DNA of 64,000 nt from Comamonadaceae bacterium (GTDB lineage Bacteria; Pseudomonadota; Gammaproteobacteria; Burkholderiales; Burkholderiaceae_C), in contig QZKF01000057.1 in NCBI GenBank assembly GCA_003599455.1, forward strand, positions 1 to 64,000, in the 5' to 3' direction. Made by a program: the position numbers and the translations under genes. The notes below the pieces were generated by a model. It was not told the DNA's origin and searched no databases. It worked only from the letters and a program-made list of their open reading frames with translations. Of the stretch, positions 20,034 to 29,884 are shown in pieces (position 1 is the first letter of the stretch; each line of letters opens with the position of its first letter).

Positions 20034-20969
20034 TCAGCGCCGCGAGCTGACCAGGATGCCGCCCACGATCAGCACGAAGCCGGCCAGGTGGTACAGCTGG
20101 GGCGGCTCACGCAGCAGCGTGGCCGACATCAGCGCGGCGAACAGCGGCGTGAGGTTGGAGAAGACGCTGGCCGTGGCCGGGCCCACGCGGGCCACGGCCG
20201 CGCCCCAGCTGCGGTAGGCCAGCAGCGACGGACCGACCGCCACGAACACCAGGCCGGCCACCAGCGGCCAACCCCACTGGATGGCGCTCTCGCCCGCCGG
20301 CCGTGCGGGCAGGGTGAGCCATTCGCCCGCGGTGAAGGCGGCCGACCAGACCAGGCCGAACACCATCTGTGCCAGCAGGAAGGCGGCCCAGTCGGCCTTG
20401 ATGGCCGCGGGTTCATGGGCGGGTGGGCGCGCCAGCAGCCAGCTGTACCAGGCCCAGGCGAGCGCCGCCAGCAGCACCAGCAGATCACCCGGCACCAGCT
20501 GCACCGCCAGCAGGCCGGCCGGATCGCCGCGCGCGATCACCACCACCACGCCGCACAGCGACATGAACGCGCCCAGCGCCGCGCGGCGCGAAATGGGCAC
20601 GCCGTAGAACACACGACCCATGATCAGCATCCACACCGGAATGCTGGAGGCCACCAGCGTCACGTTGAGCGGGGTGGAGGTCTTGAGGGCCATGTACTGC
20701 AGCGAGTTGTACATGCCCACGCCCAGCAGGCCCAGCAGGGCGAAGCGTCGCCAATGTGTCCACAGGCCACTGCCCGGGCGCAACACCCAGCCCGCCAGCG
20801 GCAGCAGCATCAGCATGGCCAGCACCCACCGCAGGAAGTTGAGCGTGACGGGGGGCACCACGCCCTGCATGAGGCGCCCCACCACGGCATTGCCGGCCCA
20901 CATGAGCGGGGGAATGAGGAGCAGCAGAAGGGTGGTGGGGGTGAGTCGCGCGCTGGCTGTCTGTGGCAT
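20034..20969 (-). CDS. EamA/DMT-superfamily transporter
   Basis: The 311-residue membrane protein has about ten helices in two EamA repeats: LIPPLMWAGNAVVGRL near 17 and GVGMYNSLQYMALKTSTPLN near 85 in the first, and GPATASVFSNLTPLFAALMS near 265 in the second. It is an exporter of unknown metabolite. The reading frame extends upstream without a stop, but the antiparallel qor gene occupies that DNA, so MPQTASARL at 20969 is the sensible start. It is divergent from qor (120 bp gap). Confidence 0.85.
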   Translation of the reverse strand: MPQTASARLTPTTLLLLLIPPLMWAGNAVVGRLMQGVVPPVTLNFLRWVLAMLMLLPLAGWVLRPGSGLWTHWRRFALLGLLGVGMYNSLQYMALKTSTPLNVTLVASSIPVWMLIMGRVFYGVPISRRAALGAFMSLCGVVVVIARGDPAGLLAVQLVPGDLLVLLAALAWAWYSWLLARPPAHEPAAIKADWAAFLLAQMVFGLVWSAAFTAGEWLTLPARPAGESAIQWGWPLVAGLVFVAVGPSLLAYRSWGAAVARVGPATASVFSNLTPLFAALMSATLLREPPQLYHLAGFVLIVGGILVSSRR

Positions 20970-21089
20970 GGCCTGCACTGTAGCGCCGCCGGTATGCCCG
21001 CCGCCGCCATGGGGCTGCTGCGCGGGCGTGGCCGCGCGGCGCCGCAATCGTGGCAGCATCGCTTCTTTTGCACCATGAGGAGACCTGAG

Positions 21090-22085
21090 ATGAGCGAACA
21101 AACCAGCCGCGCCGTGCGCATCCATGCCCCTGGCGGCCCCGAGCAACTGGTGGTCGACACCGTGAGCGTGGGCGAACCCGGCCCGGGCCAGGTGCGCATC
21201 CGGCACCATGCCGTGGGCCTGAACTACATCGACGTCTACCAGCGCACCGGCCTGTACCCGTTTCCCATGCCGCTGTCGCTGGGCATGGAAGGCGCGGGCG
21301 TGATCGAAGCGGTGGGCGAGGGCGTGACCCACCTCAAGGCGGGTGACCGCGCGGCCTACGCCGCCAACCCGCCCGGCAGCTACTGCGATGTGCGCGTGAT
21401 GCCGGCCATGAACGTGTGCAAGCTGCCGGACGCGATCGACTTCGAGACCGGCGCGGCCATGATGCTCAAGGGCCTGACCGCGCAGTACCTGCTCAAGCGC
21501 TGCAAGCCGGTGGAAGGGCTGGAGGCGGGCGACTTCGTGCTGTTCCACGCCGCCGCCGGTGGCGTGGGCCTGATCGCCTGCCAGTGGGCGAAGTCACTGG
21601 GCCTGCAACTGATCGGCACGGCGGGCTCGGACGACAAGTGCAAGCTGGCACTGGAGCACGGCGCGAGCCACGCCATCAACTACCGCACCGAGGACTTCGC
21701 CGCGCGCGTCAAGGACATCACCAACGGCCAGGGCGTGAAGGTGGTCTACGACTCGGTGGGCAAGGACACGTTCGAGAAGTCGCTCGACTGCCTGCGCCCC
21801 TTCGGCCTGATGGCCAGCTTCGGCAACGCGTCCGGTCCGGTGGCACCGTTCGCGCCCGGCATCCTGGGCCCCAAGGGCTCGCTGTACGTGACGCGCCAGA
21901 CGCTGTTCACCCACATCACCAGCCGCGAGCGCACGCAGGCCATGGCCGACGACCTGTTCGCGGTGGTCGAAGGCGGCAAGGTGAAGATCCGCATCGACCA
22001 GCGCTTTGCGCTGACCGACGTGCAGGCCGCGCACAAGAGCCTGGAGGCGCGTGCGACCACTGGCTGCACGGTGCTGCTGCCCTGA
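21090..22085 (+). CDS. qor: NADPH:quinone oxidoreductase (zeta-crystallin family)
   Basis: The 331-residue product belongs to the zinc-free quinone oxidoreductase branch of the MDR superfamily. GLNYIDVYQRTGLYPFP near 42 and LGMEGAGVIEAVGEGV near 66 are characteristic. The NADPH-binding segment is HAAAGGVGLIACQWAKSLG near 155, followed by VYDSVGKDTFEKSLDCLRP. It reduces quinones or enones using NADPH in the cytosol. The ATG follows GAGGAGACCTGAG, a good ribosome-binding site. It is monocistronic and followed by a strong bidirectional terminator. Confidence 0.93.
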   Translation: MSEQTSRAVRIHAPGGPEQLVVDTVSVGEPGPGQVRIRHHAVGLNYIDVYQRTGLYPFPMPLSLGMEGAGVIEAVGEGVTHLKAGDRAAYAANPPGSYCDVRVMPAMNVCKLPDAIDFETGAAMMLKGLTAQYLLKRCKPVEGLEAGDFVLFHAAAGGVGLIACQWAKSLGLQLIGTAGSDDKCKLALEHGASHAINYRTEDFAARVKDITNGQGVKVVYDSVGKDTFEKSLDCLRPFGLMASFGNASGPVAPFAPGILGPKGSLYVTRQTLFTHITSRERTQAMADDLFAVVEGGKVKIRIDQRFALTDVQAAHKSLEARATTGCTVLLP

Positions 22086-22106
22086 TCCGCCACTGCACGA
22101 CGGACC

Positions 22107-22142
22107 CATGAAAAAAGCGGCCGGTGGGCCGCTTTTTTCATG
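22107..22142. terminator. Bidirectional Rho-independent terminator between qor and the aminotransferase gene
   Basis: Perfect 16-bp arms (catgaaaaaagcggcc and its complement) surround a 4-base loop. There is an A-run before and a T-run after the GC stem, so it works for both convergent genes, qor and the aminotransferase. Confidence 0.93.
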
Positions 22143-23292
22143 CCGGTTGGGTCTGTGGTGTTCTGGGTGCCACCTCGGCCAGCGCACGCTCCAGGTGCTT
22201 GAGCGTGGCCGGCACGTCGTGCCACTTGTCGAGTCCGAACAGGCCGATGCGGAAGGTCCGGAAGTCGGCCGGCTCGTCGCATTGCAGCGGCACGCCGGCC
22301 GCGGTCTGCAGGCCCAGCGCGAGGAATTTCCTGCTCGACTGGATCTCCGGGTCGGTGGTGTAGCTCACCACGACACCGGGCGCCTGGAAGCCGGCGGCCG
22401 CCACGCTCGGAAAGCCGTGGCGCACCAGCAGGGCGCGCACCTGGCTGCCGAGCGCGATCTGCTCCTGCCGCACGCGCTCGTAGCCATAGGTTTCGGTCTC
22501 GACCATGGTCTCGCGCAGGCGCGTGAGCGCGTCGGTGGGCAGGGTGGTGTGGTACGCGTGGCCGCCGCCCTCGTAGGTTTCCATGATCTGCAGCCACTTC
22601 TTCAGGTCCATCGCGAAGGTGGTGCTCTGTGTGGCGTCGATGGCGGTGCGGGCGCGCGCGCTCAGCATCACCATGGCGCAGCAGGGCGAGCTGCTCCAGC
22701 CCTTCTGCGGCGCCGAGATCAGGATGTCGACGCCGGTGGCCTGCATGTTCACCCACATGGCGCCCGAGGCGATGCAGTCGAGCACGAACAGGCCGCCCAC
22801 GGCGTGCACCGCGTCGGCCACGGCCTTGAGGTAGTCGTCGGGCAGGATCATGCCGGCGGCGGTTTCCACGTGCGGCGCGAACACCAGCGCGGGTTTCTCG
22901 CGCGCGATGGTGTCCACCACCTCGGCGATCGGTGCCGGCGCCCAGGCGGCCTGCGGGCCGTCGCCGCTGCGGCGTGCCTTCATCACCGTGTGGCTGGCGG
23001 GGATGCCGCCCATCTCGAAGATCTGCGTCCAGCGGTAGCTGAACCAGCCGTTGCGGATCACCATCACGTGCTTGCCGGTCGCGAACTGGCGCGCCACCGA
23101 CTCCATGCCGAAGGTGCCACTGCCGGGCACCAGCACCGCCGAGTGCGCGCCGTAGACGCGCTTGAGCATGGCCGAGATGTCGGTCATCACGCCCTGGAAG
23201 CGCCGGGACATGTGGTTGAGCGCGCGGTCGGTGTAGACCACCGAGAACTCGAGCAGGCCATCGGGGTCGATGTGGGGCAGCAGTCCGGGCAT
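22138..23292 (-). CDS. Class V aminotransferase (alanine/serine-glyoxylate type)
   Basis: The 384-residue PLP enzyme starts at MPGLLPHIDPDG; AGGAGA lies 8 bases before the ATG at 23292. The PLP-binding region shows GSGTFGMESVARQF near 62 and LDCIASGAMWVNMQATGVDILISAPQKGWS near 180-210, with the lysine that forms the Schiff base in APQKGW. This is the fold-type I class V group that includes alanine-glyoxylate and serine-glyoxylate aminotransferases. The exact donor is unknown. It is the sole gene of its unit, convergent with qor. Confidence 0.87.
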   Translation of the reverse strand: MPGLLPHIDPDGLLEFSVVYTDRALNHMSRRFQGVMTDISAMLKRVYGAHSAVLVPGSGTFGMESVARQFATGKHVMVIRNGWFSYRWTQIFEMGGIPASHTVMKARRSGDGPQAAWAPAPIAEVVDTIAREKPALVFAPHVETAAGMILPDDYLKAVADAVHAVGGLFVLDCIASGAMWVNMQATGVDILISAPQKGWSSSPCCAMVMLSARARTAIDATQSTTFAMDLKKWLQIMETYEGGGHAYHTTLPTDALTRLRETMVETETYGYERVRQEQIALGSQVRALLVRHGFPSVAAAGFQAPGVVVSYTTDPEIQSSRKFLALGLQTAAGVPLQCDEPADFRTFRIGLFGLDKWHDVPATLKHLERALAEVAPRTPQTQPA

Positions 23293-23384
23293 GGGGTGTC
23301 TCCTGGGCAGGTCGCGGAACGGTCGGCCAGCGTAGCACAGCACCTTCGGCCTGTGGCGGGCCGGGGCTTGGGGCAGATGCCCGC

Positions 23385-25043
23385 TCAGAGGCGGCTGGCG
23401 TGCGGCGGGGGTTCGCGCAGGCGGCTGGGGGCGAGCACCCCCGCGCTGTCGAGGATGGGGTAGGCGATCGAGCAGATGTGCGAGTTGATGCGCTTGAGGT
23501 CGCTGATGAGGTCCAGGTGCAGCGCGCTGGTGTCCATGCTCTGCATGCTCATGCCCGAGAGCCGGTCCAGGTGGGTGGCGGCGTACTCGCGTTCCATGTC
23601 GCGAAAGCGCACCTTCTCTTCCAGCAGGCGCTGCGCGTCGCGCACATTGCCGTTGAGGAACACGCTCATGCCCAGGCGCAGGTTGTCCAGCAGGCGCGCG
23701 TGCAGCTCGGTGATCTCGGCCATGCCGGCCTCGGAGAAGTCGCGGCCCTTGCGGATCTTCTTGTCCTCGATGTCGAGCAGCACGCGCTCCACGGTATCGC
23801 CGATCTGCTCCATGTTGATAGTGAAGCTGATGATGTCGGTCCAGCGCCGGCTTTCGGCCTCGCTGAGCTGCTGGCGCGAGATCTTGGTGAGGTAGTACTT
23901 GATGGCCGAGTACAGGCTGTCGACGGAGTCGTCGAGCTTGCGCAGGTCCTGCGCGAGCTTGAGGTCGTTGCTCTTGATCACCGTGACCACGCCGCGCAGC
24001 ATGGTCTCGACGATGTCGGCCTGGTGCATGGCCTCGCGCGCGGCGCAGGAAATGGCCAGCGAGGGCGTGGCCAGGGCCGAGGGGTCGAGGTGGTTGGGCC
24101 GGTTCAGCGGGCCGTTGCCTTCCTGCAGCGGCAGCAGGCGCCCCACCAGTTTCGCCACCGGCTGGGTGAGGCCGATGAACACCGCGCCCACCAGGAGGTT
24201 GAAGCTCAGGTGGAACAGCACGGTGAGCGTGGCCGGGTCCTGCACCAGCGGCTGCATGAATCGCACCCAGGTGGGGATCAGCCAGATGGCAATGGCGACG
24301 CCGAACACCTTGAACAGCAGGTTGCCCAGCGGCACCTGGCGCGTGCTGATGCCGGACTTCGCGGTGGTGATCACGGCCAGCAGCCCGCTGCCCAGGTTGG
24401 CGCCGAGCACGATGCCCAGTGCCACGTCCAGCCCCACCACCTGCAGCGCCAGCGTGGCGGCCAGCAGCACCACGGCGAGGCTGGAGTAGGCCACCACCGC
24501 CAGCGCGGCGCCCATCAGGATTTCCAGCAGCCGGTCGCTGGAGAGCGACTCCAGCATCAGTTGCACGGCGGGGTTTTGCGTGAGCACGTTGGTCGAGCCG
24601 GTCACCAGGCGCAGCGCGAGCAGCATCAGGCCCAGGCCGATGAGCACGCGCCCGAAGTCACCCACCGAGGTGCCCTGGCGCGAGATGAACAGCGTCACGC
24701 CGGTGAAGATGAACAGCGGCGAGAGCCAGGACAGGTCGAACGAGAACACCACCGCCATCAGGCTGGTGCCGATGTCGGCGCCCAGCATCACGGCCAGCGC
24801 GGCGGGCAGCGCGATCAGGCCGCGGCCGACGAAGGAGGCGGTGATGAGCGCGGTGGCGGTGCTGGACTGCACGACCGCGGTGACGCCCAGGCCCGAGAGC
24901 GCCGCGGTGAAGCGGTTGCCCATGCTGGACGCCAGCATCTGCCGCAGGTTGCTGCCGAAGACGCGCAGCACGCCGGTGCGCACGAGGTGCGTACCCCAGA
25001 CCAGCAAGGCGACCGCCGCGAGAAGATCCAACAGATGTTTCAT
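23385..25043 (-). CDS. Na+/phosphate cotransporter family protein with PhoU-like C-terminal domain
   Basis: The 552-residue protein has two Na/Pi-cotransporter repeats: GVTAVVQSSTATALITASFVG near 54, with the QSS motif, and YSSLAVVLLAATLALQVVGL near 190, plus LGANLGSGLLAVITT near 210. A cytoplasmic PhoU-like helical domain follows from about residue 330 to 540, with ISFTINMEQIGDTVERVLLDIEDKK near 440. It probably imports or exports phosphate with sodium. The gene stands alone, between the aminotransferase and lspA. Confidence 0.9.
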   Translation of the reverse strand: MKHLLDLLAAVALLVWGTHLVRTGVLRVFGSNLRQMLASSMGNRFTAALSGLGVTAVVQSSTATALITASFVGRGLIALPAALAVMLGADIGTSLMAVVFSFDLSWLSPLFIFTGVTLFISRQGTSVGDFGRVLIGLGLMLLALRLVTGSTNVLTQNPAVQLMLESLSSDRLLEILMGAALAVVAYSSLAVVLLAATLALQVVGLDVALGIVLGANLGSGLLAVITTAKSGISTRQVPLGNLLFKVFGVAIAIWLIPTWVRFMQPLVQDPATLTVLFHLSFNLLVGAVFIGLTQPVAKLVGRLLPLQEGNGPLNRPNHLDPSALATPSLAISCAAREAMHQADIVETMLRGVVTVIKSNDLKLAQDLRKLDDSVDSLYSAIKYYLTKISRQQLSEAESRRWTDIISFTINMEQIGDTVERVLLDIEDKKIRKGRDFSEAGMAEITELHARLLDNLRLGMSVFLNGNVRDAQRLLEEKVRFRDMEREYAATHLDRLSGMSMQSMDTSALHLDLISDLKRINSHICSIAYPILDSAGVLAPSRLREPPPHASRL

Positions 25044-25104
25044 GAACGGAGAAACTATACGCCCAGCGCCCGGGCCGTGAGGACCTTCGGCGGGGCCGGG
25101 CGGC

Positions 25105-25614
25105 TCAGCGGCCGCGGCGCACGCGCAGGATCTCGTCGAGGATCAGCGCGACCGCGCCCACGGTGATGGCCGCGTCGGCGATGTTGAAGGCCGGGAAATG
25201 CCCGCCGGGGAAGATGCCGGCGAGGAAGTCCCAGTGGAAGTCGAGGAAGTCGACCACGTAGCCGTGCATCAGGCGGTCGATCACGTTGCCGAGCGCGCCA
25301 CCCAGGATGCAGGCGAGCGCGAACGCAAACAGCTTCTGACCCGGGTGCGAGCGCAGCATCCAGACGATGAAGACCGCCGCGGCCACGCCCACTGCCGTGA
25401 AGAACCAGCGCTGCCAGCCGCCCGCATCCGCCAGAAACGAGAACGCCGCGCCGGTGTTGTGCGCCCGCACGATGTTGAAGAAGCCGGTGATGGTCGTGCT
25501 GTCGCCGAGCTGGTAGCTCGCCAGGATGAGTTGCTTGGTGACCTGGTCGGCCGCCACCAGGACGGCGGCCAGACCCAGCCAGGGCCATATGCCACCGCTG
25601 CCCGCGCGCGCCAT
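25105..25614 (-). CDS. lspA: Lipoprotein signal peptidase LspA
   Basis: The 169-residue inner-membrane aspartyl protease cleaves prolipoproteins before the lipid-modified cysteine. Four membrane helices are visible. Motifs: [14 protein letters not shown] near 21 with the conserved D and [17 protein letters not shown] near 45, the catalytic Asp in [14 protein letters not shown] near 113, and the second catalytic Asp in [12 protein letters not shown] near 143. Its ATG overlaps the ileS stop by one base (TGATG), so it is translated after ileS. The chosen start avoids a longer frame reading back into ileS. Substrates in this window include the META and hydrolase lipoproteins and others. Confidence 0.96.
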   Translation of the reverse strand: MARAGSGGIWPWLGLAAVLVAADQVTKQLILASYQLGDSTTITGFFNIVRAHNTGAAFSFLADAGGWQRWFFTAVGVAAAVFIVWMLRSHPGQKLFAFALACILGGALGNVIDRLMHGYVVDFLDFHWDFLAGIFPGGHFPAFNIADAAITVGAVALILDEILRVRRGR

Positions 25615-28484
25615 CAGGCCACCGAACGGGCTTCGCCCGCGCCAAACAGGTTGCTGGTGCAGCGGCCGCACAGCGTGGGGTGCGCGGCATCGCTGCCCAC
25701 GTCATCGCGGTAGTGCCAGCAGCGCTCGCACTTGGTGGCGGTGGCCGGCGTGACCTCGATCGCCAGGGCATCGCCCTGCAGCAGCTGCACCGCCGAGACG
25801 ATCAGCACGAAACGCAGGTCTTCGCCCAGCGAGGCGAGCAGGGCGTGGTCGGCGGCGGGCACGGTGAGTTTCACCGTGGCCTGCAGCGACGAGCCGACCC
25901 GGCCGGCCTCGCGCACCGTCTCGATCTCCTTGTTCACCGCGTTGCGCAGCTCGCACACGCGCGACCAGCGGGCCAGCAGCGCCTCGTCCACCGCCGGCAG
26001 CTGCGCGAAGGTCTCGAAGAAGATCGAACCCTGGCTCTGCGCACCCGCCAGCACCGGCCAGGCCTCTTCAGCCGTGAAGCTCAGGAACGGGGCCATCCAG
26101 CGCAGCATGGCGTGGGTGATCTGGTGCAGCGCGGTCTGCGCGCTGCGCCGCGCCAGGCTGTCGGGCGCGGTGGTGTAGAGCCGGTCCTTGAGCACGTCGA
26201 GGTAGAACGCACCCAGGTCTTCCGAGCAGTAGATCTGCAGCTTGGAAACCACCGGGTGGAACTCGTAGATCTCGAAGTGCGCCAGCACCTCAGCCTGCAG
26301 CTGCGCCGCGCGCGCCAGGGCGTAGCGGTCGATCTCCAGCAGCTGGTCGAACGGCACGGCGTCCTTCGCGGGATCGAAGTCGCTCACGTTGGCGAGCAGG
26401 AAGCGCAGCGTGTTGCGGATGCGGCGGTAGGCGTCGGTCACGCGCGCGATCACCTTCTTGTCCATCGGCGGGTCGCCCGAGTAGTCGGTGGACGCGACCC
26501 AGAGCCGCGCGATCTCGGCGCCCGGGTCCTTGGCGAAAGTCTCGATCTCGATCACGTTGCCCAGCGACTTGCTCATCTTGCGGCCCTGGCCGTCGACGTT
26601 GAAGCCGTGCGTGAGGATGCCGCGGTAGGGCGCGCGGTCGTAGAGCGCGCAGCCCAGCAGCAGCGAGCTGTGGAACCAGCCGCGGTGCTGGTCGTGGCCT
26701 TCGAGGTACAGGTCGGCCTCGGGGCCGCTCTCGTGGTACGGCAGGCGGTCGTAGGCCTTCGCGTGGCTGCCGCGCAGCACATGCTGGAAGGTCGAGCCCG
26801 AGTCGAACCACACTTCCAGGATGTCGGTGCTCTTGGTGTAGTGCGGTGCGTCCGCGGCGCCCAGGATCTCCTCGGCCGTGACGCGGCTCCACGCCTCGAT
26901 GCCGCCCTTTTCCACGATGTCCGCGGCCTGGTCCAGGATCTCCATCGTGCGCGGGTGCAGCTCGCCGCTGTCCTTGTGCAGGAAGAAGGGGATGGGCACG
27001 CCCCAGCTGCGCTGGCGCGAGATGCACCAGTCGGGCCGGTTGGCGATCATGTCGTGCAGGCGCGCCTTGCCGTTGGCCGGGTAGAACCGGGTGTGCTCGA
27101 TGGCGTCCAGCGCGGTCTGGCGCAGCGTGCGCGGCGCCTTGTCCTTCGTGAACACGCCCTCGCCCTCGTCCATGCGCACGAACCACTGCGCCGCGGCGCG
27201 GTAGATCACCGGCGTCTTGTGGCGCCAGCAGTGCGGGTAGCTGTGGGTGATGGTCTGCGTGGCGAGCAGGCGGCCGGCGTTCTTCAGCGCCTCCAGGATC
27301 ACCGGCACGGCCTTCCAGATGTGCAGGCCGCCGAACAGCGGGAAGTCGGCCGCATAGGCGCCGTTGCCCTGCACCGGGTTGAGGATGTCGTCCACCGACA
27401 GGCCGTGCGCGGCGCAGGAGTTGAAGTCGTCCAGGCCGTAGGCGGGCGAGGAGTGCACGAGGCCGGTGCCGTCGGCGTCGCTCACGTACTCGGCCAGGTA
27501 GACCGGCGAGAGGCGGCGGTAGCCGGCGTCCACGTCGAACAGCGGGTGGCGGAAGTTCAGGCCGCCCAGCGCCTTGCCCGAGGCGGTGGCCAGCACGGTG
27601 CCGGTGAGGCCGAAGCGCGCCAGGCACTTTTCGACCAGGGTTTCGGCCAGCACCAGGCAGCCCAGGGGCGTGTCCACCAGGGCGTAGGTGAAATCGGGAT
27701 GGGCGTTGAGCGCCTGGTTGGCCGGGATGGTCCAGGCGGTGGTGGTCCAGATCACGGCGAAGGCGGTCTTGCCCGCGGGCAGCGCGCCCAGGCCGAAGGC
27801 AGCGGCGAGCTTCGCAGCGTCGTCGGTCTCGAAGGCCACGTCCAGCGTGTCGCTCTTCTTGTCGGCGTATTCGATCTCGAACTCGGCCAGCGAGGAGCCG
27901 CAGTCGAAGCACCAGTACACCGGCTTGAGGCCTCGGTAGACGAAGCCGCGTTCGATCACGCGCTTGAAGGCGCGGATCTCGCCGGCCTCGTTGGCCGGGT
28001 CCATGGTGCGGTAGGGGCGTTCCCAGTCGCCCAGCACGCCCAGGCGGCGGAAGTCCTCGCGTTGCTGGTCGATCTGCCCGGTGGCAAAGGCGCGGCTTTT
28101 GGCCTGCATCTCGTCGCGGCCGAGGTTGCGGCCGTGCAGCTTCTCGATCGCGTTCTCGATCGGCAGGCCGTGGCAGTCCCAGCCGGGGATGTACTGCGCG
28201 TCGAAGCCGGCCAGCTGGCGGCTCTTGACGATCATGTCCTTGAGGATCTTGTTCAGCGCATGGCCGATGTGCAGCTTGCCGTTGGCGTAGGGCGGGCCGT
28301 CGTGCAGCACGAACAGCGGCGCGCCGGCGCGCGCCACGCGCAGGCGCTGGTACAGGCCGTCCTCCTGCCAGGCCTTGACCCAGCCCGGCTCGCGCCTGGG
28401 CAGGTCGCCGCGCATGGGGAAGGGCGTGTCGGGCAGGTTGAGGGTGCTGCGGTAGTCGGTGGCCGCGGGGGTGGATTCGGACAT
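25614..28484 (-). CDS. ileS: Isoleucine-tRNA ligase
   Basis: The 956-residue class I synthetase charges tRNA-Ile. The HIGH motif is at 72-75 (KLHIGHAL), the editing domain is in between, and KMSKS lies near 635. Isoleucine-specific features include [10 protein letters not shown] near 98. A C-terminal zinc site has [10 protein letters not shown] near 912 and LCGRCTSN near 932. It sits in the conserved order ribF-ileS-lspA and is followed by lspA with a one-base overlap. Its start is 131 bp from the ribF stop, with an inverted repeat in that gap. Confidence 0.98.
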   Translation of the reverse strand: MSESTPAATDYRSTLNLPDTPFPMRGDLPRREPGWVKAWQEDGLYQRLRVARAGAPLFVLHDGPPYANGKLHIGHALNKILKDMIVKSRQLAGFDAQYIPGWDCHGLPIENAIEKLHGRNLGRDEMQAKSRAFATGQIDQQREDFRRLGVLGDWERPYRTMDPANEAGEIRAFKRVIERGFVYRGLKPVYWCFDCGSSLAEFEIEYADKKSDTLDVAFETDDAAKLAAAFGLGALPAGKTAFAVIWTTTAWTIPANQALNAHPDFTYALVDTPLGCLVLAETLVEKCLARFGLTGTVLATASGKALGGLNFRHPLFDVDAGYRRLSPVYLAEYVSDADGTGLVHSSPAYGLDDFNSCAAHGLSVDDILNPVQGNGAYAADFPLFGGLHIWKAVPVILEALKNAGRLLATQTITHSYPHCWRHKTPVIYRAAAQWFVRMDEGEGVFTKDKAPRTLRQTALDAIEHTRFYPANGKARLHDMIANRPDWCISRQRSWGVPIPFFLHKDSGELHPRTMEILDQAADIVEKGGIEAWSRVTAEEILGAADAPHYTKSTDILEVWFDSGSTFQHVLRGSHAKAYDRLPYHESGPEADLYLEGHDQHRGWFHSSLLLGCALYDRAPYRGILTHGFNVDGQGRKMSKSLGNVIEIETFAKDPGAEIARLWVASTDYSGDPPMDKKVIARVTDAYRRIRNTLRFLLANVSDFDPAKDAVPFDQLLEIDRYALARAAQLQAEVLAHFEIYEFHPVVSKLQIYCSEDLGAFYLDVLKDRLYTTAPDSLARRSAQTALHQITHAMLRWMAPFLSFTAEEAWPVLAGAQSQGSIFFETFAQLPAVDEALLARWSRVCELRNAVNKEIETVREAGRVGSSLQATVKLTVPAADHALLASLGEDLRFVLIVSAVQLLQGDALAIEVTPATATKCERCWHYRDDVGSDAAHPTLCGRCTSNLFGAGEARSVA

Positions 28485-28503
28485 GGGGGCGATCTCGGCT
28501 TGG

Positions 28504-28577
28504 CTTCGACAGGCTCAGCCCGAACGGGTCGGTGGTCGGAAGAGAGGGGGAAGCCGTTCGCCCTGAGCCTGTACAAG
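28504..28577. repeat. REP-like inverted repeat between ileS and ribF
   Basis: Arms 28504-28527 and 28554-28577 are 24 nt long and complementary except at four positions, separated by 26 nt. The arm core (aggctcag...cgaacgg) resembles a short dispersed palindrome I recall from many betaproteobacteria. It could be part of a REP-type repeat pair and may stop or stabilise transcripts between ribF and ileS. Confidence 0.7.
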
Positions 28578-28615
28578 GGCGCGCAGCACGGGGCATTCAG
28601 CCCCCGGTGCGGGCG

Positions 28616-29680
28616 TTAAATTCGGTCGCGGGTGGTCTGCCGGTGGGTCTGCGTGTGCAGCGACGCAAAGTACGCGCGCGCGTCGTCGCAGTCCCGGGCG
28701 ATGCCCTTCGTCAGGGCGTCCAGGCTGTCGTACTTCAGCTCGTCGTGCAGTTTGTGCAGCAGTTCCACGCGCACGATTTTACCGTAGGCCTCCCCGTCGG
28801 GCAGGCGGGCCGCCATGGCCGCAGGCCACGCGAGGCAATGCGTTTCGAGCAGCACCCGCCCGCCGTTGACGTCGTCCGGGTCCAGCGAGGGCCGCACGCC
28901 GAGGTTGGCCACGCCCGGCAGCGGGGGGGAATCGGCGTCCGGCCCCAGGCCGTGCACGTGCACCGCGAAGATGCCGCTGGCGGCGGGCTTCCAGTGGGCA
29001 AAGCGCAGGTTGAGGGTGCGAAAACCGTCGCCGCGCCCGGGGCTGCTCTCGGCCAGCTGGCGGCCCAGCTTGCGCCCGTGCACCACGTGGCCGCTGATGC
29101 TGTAGGGCCGCCCGAGCAGGGCGGCCACGTCGTCCATGCGGCCGGCGCCCAGGGCTTCGCGCACCGCCGAGCTGGAGACGCGCAGGCCGTGCACCTCGTA
29201 GCTCTGCATGCGCGCCACGTCGAAGCCGAGGCGCTCGCCGGCGGCGTCGAGCATGGCGTAGTCGCCCGCGCGCTTCGCGCCAAAGCGGAAGTCGTCGCCC
29301 ACCAGCACGTACTTCACGCCGAGCGCGCCCACCAGCGTGTCTGCAATGAAGGCCTCGGGCGGCTGGCTGGCCAGGCGCGCGTTGAAGGGCAGCACCACGC
29401 ACTGGTCGACGCCGCAGCGCTCGAGTTCCTGCAGCTTGTCGCGCAGGGTGGCGATGCGCGCCGGCGCCAGTTCGGGCTTGTGGTGCAGGGCGGCAAAGTG
29501 GTCGCGCGGGTGCGGCTCGAAGGTCATGACGCAGCTGGGCACGCCGCGGTGGTGGGCCTCGTTGTTGAGCAGCGCCAGCATGGCCTGGTGGCCGCGGTGC
29601 ACGCCGTCGAAGTTGCCGATGGTCAGGGCACAGCCCGGGGAGCCGGGTGGACGGGAGCGCAAACCGCGAAAGATTTTCAT
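28616..29680 (-). CDS. ribF: Bifunctional riboflavin kinase / FAD synthetase
   Basis: The 354-residue enzyme makes FMN then FAD. The N-terminal nucleotidyltransferase domain has TIGNFDGVHRGHQAML near 21 and FEPHPRDHF near 55, plus VLVGDDFRFGAKRAGD near 125 and the ISGHVVHGRKLGRQLA region near 190. The kinase domain follows, with GVANLGVRPS near 255 and VLLETHCLAW. I start at MKIFRGLRS (29680); the frame is open to 29770, but this is the family N-terminus. It opens the ribF-ileS-lspA block and is divergent from the HNH gene. Confidence 0.95.
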   Translation of the reverse strand: MKIFRGLRSRPPGSPGCALTIGNFDGVHRGHQAMLALLNNEAHHRGVPSCVMTFEPHPRDHFAALHHKPELAPARIATLRDKLQELERCGVDQCVVLPFNARLASQPPEAFIADTLVGALGVKYVLVGDDFRFGAKRAGDYAMLDAAGERLGFDVARMQSYEVHGLRVSSSAVREALGAGRMDDVAALLGRPYSISGHVVHGRKLGRQLAESSPGRGDGFRTLNLRFAHWKPAASGIFAVHVHGLGPDADSPPLPGVANLGVRPSLDPDDVNGGRVLLETHCLAWPAAMAARLPDGEAYGKIVRVELLHKLHDELKYDSLDALTKGIARDCDDARAYFASLHTQTHRQTTRDRI

Positions 29681-29884
29681 GCCGTGAAGGGGGTGTCGGG
29701 TGCTGTGGTGACGGGCATCGGGGTGTGCAGGCTGTGGCTTCCAGGCCCACAGCCACGGCCGCTTCATCAAAGCGCGCTATATTGGCACACGATGATATGC
29801 GCCCGCTGGCTTGGCCCGCGGCCGCTGGACGGCCCCGCCAGGGCCGCCCCTTCCCGGTGTCTTGTTCTGTCGAAGGAGCCCGTT

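Noticed and set aside
25680..28619. 979-codon open frame on the plus strand
   Set aside because: Antisense to ileS, a clear synthetase gene; long opposite frames are expected at this GC content.
28532..29884. N-terminal extension of the HNH gene back to 28532
   Set aside because: It is the opposite strand of ribF; the HNH family begins at the TTG with a good ribosome-binding site.
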